Shown here piece by piece: positions 1-8,499 of a stretch of 64,000 bases of DNA. The notes beneath the pieces are model-generated. The model saw only the letters and a list, made by a program, of their open reading frames with translations, did not search any database and had not been told where the DNA came from. A program made the translations under genes and the position numbers. The DNA comes from Marinobacter sp. HL-58 (lineage in GTDB: Bacteria > Pseudomonadota > Gammaproteobacteria > Pseudomonadales > Oleiphilaceae). Position 1 is the first letter of the stretch. Each line of letters begins with the position of its first letter. The stretch spans positions 434,001 to 498,000 of the forward strand of contig NZ_LIHP01000004.1 of the NCBI RefSeq assembly GCF_001314605.1, read 5' to 3'.

Positions 1-2
1 TA

Positions 3-884
3 GATATTTTCATTCAGGAATTTTGCCTACTACTGCGCGAACAAACCCTAATTGGCAAGCCCCGCGACTATCAACAGCAGGAAGCTAATCTCGGGGTGGT
101 CAAAGGCAAGCTTTTGGTGAACCAGCAACTCAGGCAGAACTTGGCACACAGTGAAAGGTTGTACTGTCAATTTGATGAATTGACTGACAACATCACCATT
201 AACCAGATCATTAAGTTTACCCTGCGAGTTCTGTTCCCACAATGCAGATCCAACCAGTCACGCAAGGCTGTGACCGAGCTGCTGATGCAACACGATGGTA
301 TTTCAGAGGAACGTTTTTCTTCGTCTAATATCGACCGGATTCAACTCAATCGGACCAACAGCCGCTATGGCCCCATATTAGATTGGTGCCGTCTTTTCCT
401 AGATACTCGAAATCCAGATGTGACGGCCGGCAAGCATAACTTGCTGTCAATTCTGTTCGATATGAACGTCTTATTTGAACGGTGGTTGGCCGCGGAGCTG
501 AGGCCTATTGCTCACCACGCTGGCTTAACTCTCAAAGAACAATCTCCTCGCAGGCATTTAGCTTACAGGCCCGATATTGACCAAAACGTTTTCCAGACAC
601 GCCCTGACATTAGCCTAATTAATGCAGATAAAAAGGTAGTCCTGATTCTAGATGCCAAGTGGAAGATTCTCGACAGCAATGAGGCCAAGCTCGGTATCTC
701 TCAGCAAGATCTCTATCAGCTCACAGCCTATGGAAATCTCTACAATCTTCAATCACTAGCGCTGATTTATCCCCGGCAGCAAAACCTTGAAGCACACTAC
801 CCTATTCAGCTTTACGGAAGGCAAAGGATGGGTCTAGATGTTTTCTGTACCCATCCTTTGCCTTCCGTAAAGCTGAATAGGTGA
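3..884 (+). CDS. McrC-like restriction component, 5'-truncated by window edge
   Basis: The frame is open from the first bases, so the start lies upstream; 293 residues are visible. McrC is the nuclease partner of the McrB GTPase in modification-dependent restriction. The C-terminal part has the family's PD-(D/E)xK signature: TRPDI, then after a short gap LILDAKWK (Asp and Lys of the DxK element), near bases 598-665. The region before it (FERWLAAELRP) also looks McrC-like. The last eleven codons and the stop lie in the right arm of a 33-bp perfect inverted repeat, so the C-terminus may have been rewritten by a rearrangement. mcrB would be expected just upstream, outside the window. Family call fairly sure; activity unknown. 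Confidence 0.75.
   Translation, partial: DIFIQEFCLLLREQTLIGKPRDYQQQEANLGVVKGKLLVNQQLRQNLAHSERLYCQFDELTDNITINQIIKFTLRVLFPQCRSNQSRKAVTELLMQHDGISEERFSSSNIDRIQLNRTNSRYGPILDWCRLFLDTRNPDVTAGKHNLLSILFDMNVLFERWLAAELRPIAHHAGLTLKEQSPRRHLAYRPDIDQNVFQTRPDISLINADKKVVLILDAKWKILDSNEAKLGISQQDLYQLTAYGNLYNLQSLALIYPRQQNLEAHYPIQLYGRQRMGLDVFCTHPLPSVKLNR
801..881. repeat. 33-bp perfect inverted repeat at the 3' end of mcrC
   Basis: Bases 801-833 are the exact reverse complement of 849-881, separated by 15 bases. Both arms lie inside the mcrC reading frame and the right arm runs to within three bases of its stop. There is no T-tract after it, so it is not a classic intrinsic terminator. A single template-switch event during replication would give this structure; an assembly artefact is also possible. 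Confidence 0.95.
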
Positions 885-1126
885 ATTGGTCCGGGCTGCA
901 TTGTTGAAATCGCAACTCACAATGAGTTGAGGCAAAATTCTCGGCAGCCCGTCAGGCAGAAACTTGAGATTTCAAAACCTTAAAAGTTCTCCTAAAGCCG
1001 AACATCGTTACGCAGTGGCTAAGGTTTATTAATCTCACTGAAGCCAACTGTAGTGGTTCAATGATTACGGACAGGAACGAGGCGTTGGCCAGGCAGATCT
1101 TACATCGATACCGTTTCCTTAGGCTT

Positions 1127-1774
1127 TTATCGCTGGGCTTCACGAGCCGCCAGAGAGATAACACTCAACTCTCCGGTTGCTATTCCCTGGTTGGGCACAG
1201 GCCCTTCGTACTTGCCAATCACCTCGCCATTCCGGGCCAATAGATAGGCTGCGTTCTTTTTATAATAAAACCAATACTGCTTGATATGCCCCCAGATTCC
1301 AAGTTCTCCACCGGTTTCACAGATATGTTCTCGTACACGACACTGCACGCCGCCCAGTTGCCGGTCGATAGAGAGCCGCCAGAAGCCTTTCGGAAAGTCC
1401 ATGTAGCGCTGATATTCACAGATAGCCAGGGCAAAGATTGGCTGACTACTACGCTCGAAGCCGGTGTCCACCCAGATATAAGGCTTAAAGGCCTCTCGCT
1501 CTTCCTCCAGGTGTTTCTTTGTTCGGCAGATGCGTTGGTCTGCAAGGGCCATATCCATTCCGGTGACTTCACAAAGCGCACGGAGAAAGCCTTCACTGGT
1601 GTATTTGAAATCAAAACCACTATTGTTCAGGCCGAAATCCGGATCATCCAGAACAGACTGCAGGCGTTCCAGGTTGGCGGAGGTTGGTCTCTGGTAGCCC
1701 ATTGCCTTCAGAATTTCCTCCCGAGGCATGGCCGCTACTCGCAACACCAGATCTGTTTTGAAGTTGTCGATCAT
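1127..1774 (-). CDS. hypothetical protein of the WYL-regulated block
   Basis: A 215-residue soluble-looking protein I do not recognise. A purine-rich GGAGGAGG run just before the ATG supports this start. No signal peptide or membrane segment is visible. The central and C-terminal parts are rich in aromatic residues (GFWRLSIDRQ, GHIKQYWFYYKK). It is transcribed away from the gene at 1943, and the 168-base gap between them contains one copy of the GCGACA-N6-GTCGC operator at 1877-1893, so it probably belongs to the same regulon as the genes to its right. Confidence 0.7.
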   Translation of the reverse strand: MIDNFKTDLVLRVAAMPREEILKAMGYQRPTSANLERLQSVLDDPDFGLNNSGFDFKYTSEGFLRALCEVTGMDMALADQRICRTKKHLEEEREAFKPYIWVDTGFERSSQPIFALAICEYQRYMDFPKGFWRLSIDRQLGGVQCRVREHICETGGELGIWGHIKQYWFYYKKNAAYLLARNGEVIGKYEGPVPNQGIATGELSVISLAAREAQR

Positions 1775-1876
1775 TGCTCCTCCTCCTCACCTGATAACTC
1801 GGAAGGTTTCTCCGGCCCTTTGTCCGGATAACATGCCAACCCTCCTGTCCATTTGTCATCATTGTCATCGACTGAT

Positions 1877-1893
1877 GCGACAAGTTACGTCGC
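1877..1893. promoter_or_regulatory. operator copy 1, GCGACA-N6-GTCGC
   Basis: A 17-base imperfect palindrome, GCGAC-N7-GTCGC, in the gap between divergent genes at 1774 (minus) and 1943 (plus), about 50 bases before the plus-strand start. The same motif occurs at 5001, 8236 and 10247, each time in a promoter region of this block and once directly before the WYL regulator gene. Probable WYL-repressor binding site. Confidence 0.7.
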
Positions 1894-1942
1894 CTTTCTG
1901 CCGTATGCTTTTTTCAAGCTCAATAAATAGGGAACAACGGTT

Positions 1943-2284
1943 ATGAACAAAGCAAAAAAGGAAGCAGCCAGGAAATTGCGGGAAGCCTATGAGAACCTGT
2001 CACCGGAAGAGCTTCGGGAATTTGAACGGAAGCGGCACATCAAGTCCCTGGCAGAGCAGATTCACCATGAGTTGTTTCCCGAAGAGTATGATTTCATGAT
2101 GGACTCGATCTCGGACGCCAAGGATCGGCGCCTCGGGATTAATCCGATGAGCGATGATTACACCGCGAAGGTGAACGCCCGCCGGGAGCAACTCTGCGTG
2201 TCACCGTTGGGTGATAATGGAATGCCGACTGACAATAGTAGTTGGGATGTTGCCCGTACCGAGGCGCTCCGCCGTTTGGAGTAA
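1943..2284 (+). CDS. small hypothetical protein
   Basis: A 113-residue, highly charged, predicted helical protein. The N-terminal third is rich in Lys, Arg and Glu (KKEAARKLREAYENLSPEELREFERKR region); no enzymatic motif is seen. The product is unknown. It is followed 53 bases later by the 5'-nucleotidase gene on the same strand, and both can be read from the promoter that carries operator copy 1. It may be an accessory or binding partner of the nucleotidase, which is inference from position only. Confidence 0.65.
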   Translation: MNKAKKEAARKLREAYENLSPEELREFERKRHIKSLAEQIHHELFPEEYDFMMDSISDAKDRRLGINPMSDDYTAKVNARREQLCVSPLGDNGMPTDNSSWDVARTEALRRLE

Positions 2285-2337
2285 CATCTCTCAAATCGCC
2301 ACCCGCATCCGAGATCACAGTCTCAGAAGGATTGTTA

Positions 2338-3264
2338 ATGCCTTACCCCATTGAAGACAAGCTGGTAATTGCCGTTGCTTCAAGCGCCCTGTTTGATCTG
2401 TCCGAGTCCGACAAGGTGTTCCAGGAACAAGGCGCGATTGCTTATCGTGACTACCAGGAAGAGCATCTGGATGTCCCCCTGGCTAAAGGCGTGGCGTTTC
2501 CATTCGTGCGCCGGTTTCTCAATATTAACAAGCGCTTTCCTGATACTTCACCAGTGGAAGTCGTGCTGCTGTCACGCAATTCCTCCATCACGGGCAAGCG
2601 GGTATTTCGCTCCATTGAATATCATGGCCTGGATATCTCCAGAGCGGCTTTTCTAGAGGGCAAGTCGCCCTACCCCTACATTCCTGCGTTCAACGCCTCA
2701 CTTTTTCTGTCTTCCAACGAGCAGGACGTTCTGAAAGCCATCGACTACGAATATCCCGCCGGTACCGTGCTGCCATCGCAGGTGGTGGATGATGATGACG
2801 ATTGGGAGCTGAGAATCGCATTCGATTTCGACGGTGTGATTGCGGATGATGCATCAGAACGGGTGTATAAAGGCGGAGAGTTGGAGGCTTTTCACGAACA
2901 TGAAACGTCTAGAGCCGGTATTCCTCATAGCCCAGGTCCGCTAGCCGATCTGTTCCGAAAGCTATCGTTACTGCAGAAATTGGAAGATGAGGCACAGAAA
3001 GCGGATGCTTCCTACCGGCGCATTCTGCGCACAGCCATCGTGACCGCCCGTAGTGCGCCGGCTCATGAGCGCGTCGTTACCACGCTGGAGCACTGGGGTG
3101 TGGATGCAAACGAGGTGTTTTTCCTGGGCGGTATGAAGAAAGATCGGATTCTGACTATCCTCAAACCGCACATGTTTTTCGACGACCAGCGCAGCCACCT
3201 GCAATCCGATGCGGGGAACGTACCGATGGTGCATATTCCATTTGGGGTGGCGAATGTGGCATAA
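2338..3264 (+). CDS. cytosolic 5'-nucleotidase I family protein
   Basis: 308 residues from the ATG at 2338, which has AGAAGG upstream; an upstream in-frame start at 2242 would overlap the previous gene and lacks such a site. The protein matches the NT5C1-type 5'-nucleotidase family, which removes phosphate from nucleoside monophosphates such as AMP. Visible signatures are FDFDGVIADD (the motif I region of HAD-type phosphatases), an IVTARS segment (motif II region), the conserved GGMKKDRIL, and HMFFDDQ near the C-terminus. Its place among WYL-regulated island genes is unusual for a housekeeping nucleotidase and suggests a role in nucleotide depletion or signal removal; that role is inference. 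Confidence 0.85.
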   Translation: MPYPIEDKLVIAVASSALFDLSESDKVFQEQGAIAYRDYQEEHLDVPLAKGVAFPFVRRFLNINKRFPDTSPVEVVLLSRNSSITGKRVFRSIEYHGLDISRAAFLEGKSPYPYIPAFNASLFLSSNEQDVLKAIDYEYPAGTVLPSQVVDDDDDWELRIAFDFDGVIADDASERVYKGGELEAFHEHETSRAGIPHSPGPLADLFRKLSLLQKLEDEAQKADASYRRILRTAIVTARSAPAHERVVTTLEHWGVDANEVFFLGGMKKDRILTILKPHMFFDDQRSHLQSDAGNVPMVHIPFGVANVA

Positions 3265-3268
3265 GCGT

Positions 3269-3871
3269 TCATGTGCTAGTCGAAGTCTTCCAGTCATCAT
3301 GTTTTAAGAACATGACCAACTCCAATGCACGAAGTCCTGAAACTTCATACCCAAGCTTGCTGTTAACGAACGCATGTAGCCTCGGAAATCCTGGCTGTTG
3401 CTCTAGCTCCAGCATCTTTGCTCGGTATTGCAGATAGGTAGCCGGGTTGTTCACCAGATACTGCTGCCGCTCGCGGCGGTGGGTGAACTCAAAGATCTTC
3501 GAGTCCCAGATCGGATACTGGTCCGGTCTGATGAAGTGAAGCAGTTTCGAGGCTCCGACGACTGAGTTGTTGATGTAGTGCTTGATGGTGATGAGGTGGT
3601 CCTCAGAAAGGTCCGTGTTTCCATTTTTAATGGATTGCAGGATGTGAAGCGTTTCATCCGGATCGCTGTCTTTCTTGTTCAGATGGACGATGGTTGGCAT
3701 CCATCCGTAAACCATGTGAGCGCCTACGACTAAATCTTTGCTTGTTAAATGATTGATACCCTCGAAATGCTCAAGCAAGTCGCGATAGCTCAGTAGGTAC
3801 GAGTCCTGCTTCCCTTCATCAATCTCATGCTCGAAGCTCAAATCAAATACCCGCTCCAGGCTTTCCATCAA
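3269..3871 (-). CDS. hypothetical protein
   Basis: A 200-residue protein of unknown family. The most conserved-looking segment is KLLHFIRPDQYPIWDSKIFEF in the middle, followed by a basic RRERQQY stretch. No membrane segment or signal peptide. The start overlaps the last four bases of the esterase-like gene upstream (ATGA-type overlap at 3868-3871), so the two are translationally coupled. It converges with the nucleotidase gene, with only four bases between stops. It is the last gene of a three-gene unit probably read from operator copy 2. Confidence 0.65.
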   Translation of the reverse strand: MMESLERVFDLSFEHEIDEGKQDSYLLSYRDLLEHFEGINHLTSKDLVVGAHMVYGWMPTIVHLNKKDSDPDETLHILQSIKNGNTDLSEDHLITIKHYINNSVVGASKLLHFIRPDQYPIWDSKIFEFTHRRERQQYLVNNPATYLQYRAKMLELEQQPGFPRLHAFVNSKLGYEVSGLRALELVMFLKHDDWKTSTST

Positions 3872-4437
3872 TTATCCCCCAGGCCATAAGTCAGTGAGCT
3901 CCGCTCATAAAGTGCCTCTATCAGCGGTAAGGACTCCTCCATGTGCTCAAACCGGTGACTGCCTCCCGGAAACGAAACAACCGAGTAATACTTCTGACAC
4001 GTGTCGTGAGTTACTCGCCAATCGATGACATCGTCTCCCTGGTCCAGAAGAATGAGCCCACATCCATTGATCACAAATGCACGGTAACTGTCGACAACGG
4101 ACTGAGTGAGCTGATATCTATTACCCTGATAATCCAAACCGGCACCGATGTACTTTTCCAGGGTCTGGGCCGGATCAATGGCGGGGTTAATCGCAACGAA
4201 CGGAATGCCCGCCCGCGCACCGACTATGTTGACAAGCCAGCCGCCCATGGACGTGCCCACCATGAGGTCGATATCTGCTTTGATTACCTCATCCTGGCAA
4301 ATCTGCACAACCTCGTCAGCAGGCTTGGTATAGTCAATATCATGTCCATGAATCGAGCCCAGCTTGCTTAAGATTTCCAGTTTGGAACTGCCCAGGTCAA
4401 ATTGGCTACCAAATCCATGACAATAGTAGATGTTCAT
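3868..4437 (-). CDS. YqiA/UPF0227-like alpha/beta-hydrolase (esterase)
   Basis: 189 residues, the usual size of the YqiA-type small esterases. HGFGS at residues 7-11 forms the oxyanion-hole region, GTSMGGW has the nucleophile Ser at about 63, a conserved acidic loop is seen at LLDQGDDVID, and the His of the triad lies in GGSHRFEH near the C-terminus. No signal peptide, so cytoplasmic. It sits between the HExxH protein gene and the gene at 3269 in one minus-strand unit. The substrate cannot be read from the sequence. In the context of a regulated island it could hydrolyse an ester or acyl signal, but this is only a suggestion. Confidence 0.75.
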   Translation of the reverse strand: MNIYYCHGFGSQFDLGSSKLEILSKLGSIHGHDIDYTKPADEVVQICQDEVIKADIDLMVGTSMGGWLVNIVGARAGIPFVAINPAIDPAQTLEKYIGAGLDYQGNRYQLTQSVVDSYRAFVINGCGLILLDQGDDVIDWRVTHDTCQKYYSVVSFPGGSHRFEHMEESLPLIEALYERSSLTYGLGDN

Positions 4438-4476
4438 TCGTTTATGTTCCCCACGTTCGAGTCGTTATTCAGGATA

Positions 4477-4977
4477 CTAATCCGACACCTGGACTATCGG
4501 CCAAACTTCGACAACCGGTCCTCCTGCCACAAATTGGGCATCCAACTCATAGGCCATTCGTTCAAGGGGCATGTCATCGTAGCCATAGCGCTTCAGCTCG
4601 TTAATGTAACGAGCAAGAAAACCCTCAACACCAAGGTGCTGCCACTGGGCCACATGGACCAGCTCGTGAAAATGAATTCGCAGATTGTCCGCAGCGGATG
4701 GCAGCAGATAATAGGTGTCGCCGAGAGTTAATCCTGCGAGCTGTTGCTCGAACAAACCACCCAGGTTAATTTCCTTTAAAAGCTCCTTTGGTGGCAACGG
4801 AATCTGATCCACCACTACATAGAAGCTTCTGGCGAGAAACTCCTCAGGAAAGTAGCCGGCGAAAAGCTCTTTGAACTCAGAGCATGACAGATGGTGTGCT
4901 TCAAATTGTTGGTTAGTCGAATGTACCCAGGCGGTTATTTCATGTTGCATAATAGGCTCCGCTGACGCATATTTCAT
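4477..4977 (-). CDS. HExxH putative zinc metallopeptidase-like protein
   Basis: 166 residues from the ATG at 4977, which has GGTGAG upstream. A longer start at 5028 is unlikely because it would place operator copy 2 inside the coding region. HELVH at residues 104-108 is a zinc-binding HExxH motif, and AYELDAQF some 40 residues later supplies a likely third Glu ligand, as in gluzincin-type peptidases. The protein is small, with no signal peptide, so it acts in the cytoplasm if at all. First gene of the unit 4977-3269. Peptidases paired with AAA ATPases and repressors are common in regulated stress and defence loci; that link is inference here. Confidence 0.65.
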   Translation of the reverse strand: MKYASAEPIMQHEITAWVHSTNQQFEAHHLSCSEFKELFAGYFPEEFLARSFYVVVDQIPLPPKELLKEINLGGLFEQQLAGLTLGDTYYLLPSAADNLRIHFHELVHVAQWQHLGVEGFLARYINELKRYGYDDMPLERMAYELDAQFVAGGPVVEVWPIVQVSD

Positions 4978-5000
4978 TTCACTCACCGTACCGAAACCTT

Positions 5001-5017
5001 GCGACAATGAGCGTCGC
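5001..5017. promoter_or_regulatory. operator copy 2, GCGACA-N6-GTCGC
   Basis: Same 17-base motif as at 1877, 8236 and 10247. It ends 24 bases upstream of the ATG at 4977, a position where a bound repressor would block transcription of the HExxH-esterase-3269 unit. It lies in the 131-base gap between that unit and the OGFr-domain gene. Confidence 0.7.
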
Positions 5018-5108
5018 TCTGAACCCATCTCGCCCTGAAAGATTCCCTGCCGACTTCCTGAGCTCGGTTGGCGCTAGTGGCACGAGATCCCGAACCGTGC
5101 GGATCATC

Positions 5109-6062
5109 TCAGCCTCTCGCGGTGCGCCAGTAGCCAATAGTTTTCTCACTGACCTGACCCAAACTTTTACCCAATGCTATAACAGCAGACTGAACCTCCA
5201 TGGCTACTTCCGGCTGGTAGCAATACTGTAGGCTTCGAATAATGCGCGTAATTCGCAAGTGGTTGTGACCTGCCGGCTTGAGCCAGATATAGCTTTTCAT
5301 ATTCAGGCCTGGCATTGGCACAACTCCCTGCTCGGTCCGTTCGAGTCCATAGAAGGCCAGCATTCGATCGAGGGCTTTTTGGTGTTGCAGTCGGAGTGTT
5401 TTTTCCGTTCGAAAACAGGCCCTATCCTCGCTGGTTAGCACTGGTACCTGGTGGTTGAAATTACTCGTTTCCGGGATAGGGAAAAGCCATTGGATATAAT
5501 CATGGGTGTGCTCCAACCAGAAATCATCAAACGCAAGAATGTCTTCAAAGGTTCGCCCGACATGATCTCTTCCATCACCGCGGAAAAACTTGATAAGAGC
5601 ACTATCTTCGGGCTCTGGCTTGCCCACCATTTCCAAAATCTGATCGCACGACCATACTTCTGCTCTGGAGCAATCGAAAACCACAATACAGAAGTCAGAG
5701 AGATCGGTTTTTGGTGAGATGCGAGCAGTTACAGGTTCGGAAATTCTCAAGTCGTTCGATTCATCAAAAAAATGCAGATTGCCCAACATTACCCGCTGTA
5801 TCCATCGGCCCTCTGGCTCCATATTTGGCAAGGCCTCTAGTTGTTCTCTCAACCTTTCCCCCCGATCTTGCCCATAGATAACAGCAGCCGGACACTCCGG
5901 CAACGCAGTCACCAAAACCTCGCCGGACATCAGTGTCATTAATTCCGGTGAAAGTTCACCTATGGACTGGCGTTTCAGTACAAGCTGCCCCTCATCGTCT
6001 ATATAAGCGTCGGGAATCGGGTAAACACAGCCGATTTGCCAGGACATAATTCGCTTCGCCAT
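5109..6062 (-). CDS. OGFr-domain protein with extra N-terminal domain
   Basis: 317 residues. From about residue 165 to 250 it carries the opioid-growth-factor-receptor conserved domain, with its hallmark LEHTHDYIQWLFP near residue 181 and a downstream run ending in MLAFYGL. This domain is known from animal OGFr and from short bacterial proteins of unknown function. Here it is preceded by about 160 residues that I cannot assign and followed by about 65 more, so the protein is longer than bacterial homologues I recall. It is read just behind the double-AAA ATPase gene (17 bases between them), so the two probably work together. Biochemical function unknown. Confidence 0.75.
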   Translation of the reverse strand: MAKRIMSWQIGCVYPIPDAYIDDEGQLVLKRQSIGELSPELMTLMSGEVLVTALPECPAAVIYGQDRGERLREQLEALPNMEPEGRWIQRVMLGNLHFFDESNDLRISEPVTARISPKTDLSDFCIVVFDCSRAEVWSCDQILEMVGKPEPEDSALIKFFRGDGRDHVGRTFEDILAFDDFWLEHTHDYIQWLFPIPETSNFNHQVPVLTSEDRACFRTEKTLRLQHQKALDRMLAFYGLERTEQGVVPMPGLNMKSYIWLKPAGHNHLRITRIIRSLQYCYQPEVAMEVQSAVIALGKSLGQVSEKTIGYWRTARG

Positions 6063-6079
6063 ACACTGATTCCCCTCAG

Positions 6080-8191
6080 TTATTGAATAAACCCAATCGG
6101 TCGCTCAGCCACAGCCTTGGTTTGCTGTTGCTGCTCGGTTGCAAGTACTAACAACAGTTTGTCGGTTCGCGGCCTAAAGCCTCTCAGCTGCAGATTCTGG
6201 ACCGCAGATCTCATAACGCCGGGGGTCAGGTGGTTGAGATGAGTGAGCTGGTTCAGTGTCAGGGCCTGGGCGCGCTCTTTGTCGACAACACAGGCCTCAA
6301 GAATGGCCTTGACCTGCTCAACGGTAAGATACCCGAACTCTACCTTCATCTGTAGGCGACGCAGTATGGCCTTATCAAAGCCCTCGAATCGGTTGGTGGT
6401 GGCCAGGAATACGCCGTCGAACCGTTCGAGCCGCACCATGAACTCATTGACTGCACTGATCTCCCAACTGTGTTGAGCCATGCCACGACGGTAGAGAAAG
6501 GTATCGGCCTCATCCAGTAACAGCACAGCGCCACTTCTCTCTGCTTTGTCGAACATCTCAGCGATGTTTCTCTCGGTCTGCCCGACATACTTACCCAAGA
6601 GGTCACTGCCAGAATTCAGAATGAAGGGCCTATTCAGTCGCTTGGCCAGCTCCTCGGCATAGGCTGTTTTGCCGGCGCCGGGCGGACCATAGAGGCAGAT
6701 TCGTACGGTGCCTTCCTTTTTCGCGATACGCTCCACATTGCGGAGTGAAGGTTGTGTGTTGATCCAGTCGATTTGAAAGTCTGGAAAATCGGATGTTTTA
6801 TGCTTTGTGAGTACACGGTTTGGCCGTCGTTCTCCCATGACTTCCAGACGGTGGCGCACCATAGCTTCCAGGCGTTGCTGGTTACGAATAACCTGACGGG
6901 CTGGAAGGTACTCGCCTAATTCAGCCAGGTTCTTGGCAAGCGCTGGCGTCATCCAGGACTGGCGTGCGGCCTCTGAAACCCAAGCGGGAGCTACAGGGAG
7001 CTGGGAAAGCATATGTTTGAGCTTCTGCGTTTGCTGATCGCTACCTGTACCTTCGATCTCTACGATAAAATCAAACCGTCGCAGGAAAGCAGGATCCACA
7101 GCGCTAATATTGTTGCTGATCCAGATAACCGGTGCTCTGTTTTCTTCCAGCAACTGATTGAACCAGCCTTTGGCGAGCTGATCGGCTTTCCGAAATGCAT
7201 CTTCCATTTCGTCAAACAAAAGAATCGCACCGAGGCGATCCTCCAGAAACATTTGGGCCATCTTGGCTGCATCCAGACGGATACGCCCGGTCATCGCCCC
7301 GGAATGACCATCTTTGGTCGGCACCTCATATAGCGGCGCGCAAAGCTTCGCCGCTATGGCTCGGGCCAATTGAGTTTTGCCAGTGCCGGGCTTGCCGTAG
7401 AGCAGAATGTTCTTGCCTCGGGTTTTGTTGTTGAGCGAATCTCGCAAGTAATCCAGCATTAGCTGAAGATCCGATACACCGCTGAAGTCGGCAATGCTGT
7501 GCAAAGCAGGTGGTCCGGGCGGGCAAATGTGATTAAACAGCAATTGCTCTATGTCACCGGCATCACCATCACGACACTGATCCGACATGGCCACTACCAG
7601 TTGCCCTAGTAGCGGGCCCGCCTCCACAAGATCCCAGATGTCACTGCTCTGATTTGGCGCTTCCAGCAGTCGGATCTGGCAAAGCATCGAGCCTTCCTCC
7701 AGCACGCTGGCGATCGTTCTGGTGGATTCGCGCATCGCCCTCGCCAAAGCACTTACTGAATTACTGTATTCACTGATTTCCAACTCCCGCATTACCTCCT
7801 TAGCCTTCGGGTGCTTGAGGAGGAGGATGGCATAGATCAGCAATTTGACCTCCACCACGCTGGGTCGGAGCAGTTTGACAAGGTTAGCCACCAAAGGCTC
7901 GAAGGATAGCGATGGCTTGCCTTTGAGGCTTCGCGTTAATGCTTTTTCTTGCTCTCGAATGGCTTTCAGGAACGCAGGAGTTCCCGGACCGGCTTGGTCC
8001 TCAGGCACTGGCTTGATACCGAGAAACGACAGAGGCTCATCCGCATTAAAAATGCAGGGTTTGTTCTGGTATGCGGGTGTCAGAAATATTCGGCAGAGAT
8101 AAATCTGGAGGAGTCTCAGATCGTCTTTGGATGACGTGTCGGTAAGTTCGGATTCTTGGGCTTCATTAATGAGTTCGTTCCACAACAGCAT
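6080..8191 (-). CDS. tandem AAA ATPase (two AAA modules)
   Basis: 703 residues. About 240 unassigned N-terminal residues precede two AAA modules. Module 1 has Walker A GKPGTGKT near residue 266 and Walker B LLFDEMEDAF near 320; module 2 has Walker A GPPGAGKT near 500 and Walker B LLLDEADTFL near 555. Both look catalytically complete. Tandem AAA proteins of this kind remodel or unfold protein or nucleoprotein partners. GGAGG stands seven bases before the ATG. Operator copy 3 lies 45 bases upstream, and the OGFr-domain gene follows in the same unit. The partner is unknown; the OGFr protein and the HExxH protein are the obvious candidates. Confidence 0.85.
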   Translation of the reverse strand: MLLWNELINEAQESELTDTSSKDDLRLLQIYLCRIFLTPAYQNKPCIFNADEPLSFLGIKPVPEDQAGPGTPAFLKAIREQEKALTRSLKGKPSLSFEPLVANLVKLLRPSVVEVKLLIYAILLLKHPKAKEVMRELEISEYSNSVSALARAMRESTRTIASVLEEGSMLCQIRLLEAPNQSSDIWDLVEAGPLLGQLVVAMSDQCRDGDAGDIEQLLFNHICPPGPPALHSIADFSGVSDLQLMLDYLRDSLNNKTRGKNILLYGKPGTGKTQLARAIAAKLCAPLYEVPTKDGHSGAMTGRIRLDAAKMAQMFLEDRLGAILLFDEMEDAFRKADQLAKGWFNQLLEENRAPVIWISNNISAVDPAFLRRFDFIVEIEGTGSDQQTQKLKHMLSQLPVAPAWVSEAARQSWMTPALAKNLAELGEYLPARQVIRNQQRLEAMVRHRLEVMGERRPNRVLTKHKTSDFPDFQIDWINTQPSLRNVERIAKKEGTVRICLYGPPGAGKTAYAEELAKRLNRPFILNSGSDLLGKYVGQTERNIAEMFDKAERSGAVLLLDEADTFLYRRGMAQHSWEISAVNEFMVRLERFDGVFLATTNRFEGFDKAILRRLQMKVEFGYLTVEQVKAILEACVVDKERAQALTLNQLTHLNHLTPGVMRSAVQNLQLRGFRPRTDKLLLVLATEQQQQTKAVAERPIGFIQ

Positions 8192-8499
8192 GAGCGGGCC
8201 TCCAGAATGGGTAAGTCCATTCTAAGATCCACCTGCGACACATCACGTCGCATTCTGGCATTTCCAAACTATAGAGTGAAGTTGCCGAGCCAAGCGCCCT
8301 CACTAATTTCTTTGACTTAAGTTCACTTCGAGCCCAACGATTCGACATTTTCCCATTTTAATACGATGACATCAGCGACATGTACTCTCCCCATTGGCGC
8401 CATCACCGGTAGTGTGTATGCTCATTTTGAATTTTGTTTGAGCAAGATCTGTTGCAAGTTCCTGCCGCTCACCTTCCTGCACAACAAAGAGATTCAATA
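8192..8499. other. divergent regulatory gap between AAA ATPase and nuclease-like genes
   Basis: 308 bases with no open frame of its own that I would support. It contains operator copy 3 close to the minus-strand gene. No rho-independent terminator or clear promoter boxes stand out. Confidence 0.5.
8236..8252. promoter_or_regulatory. operator copy 3, GCGACA-N6-GTCGC
   Basis: Same 17-base palindrome as the other three copies, 45 bases upstream of the AAA ATPase start and about 250 bases from the plus-strand nuclease-like gene. The bases after it (ATTCTGG) resemble those after copy 1 (CTTTCTG). Confidence 0.7.

Noticed and set aside
801..881. Inverted repeat as transposon ends or intrinsic terminator
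   Set aside because: Only 15 bases lie between the arms, no transposase is near, and no T-tract follows.
1286..1831. 181-codon plus-strand frame
   Set aside because: It lies opposite the gene at 1127-1774, which has a strong ribosome site; a shadow frame.
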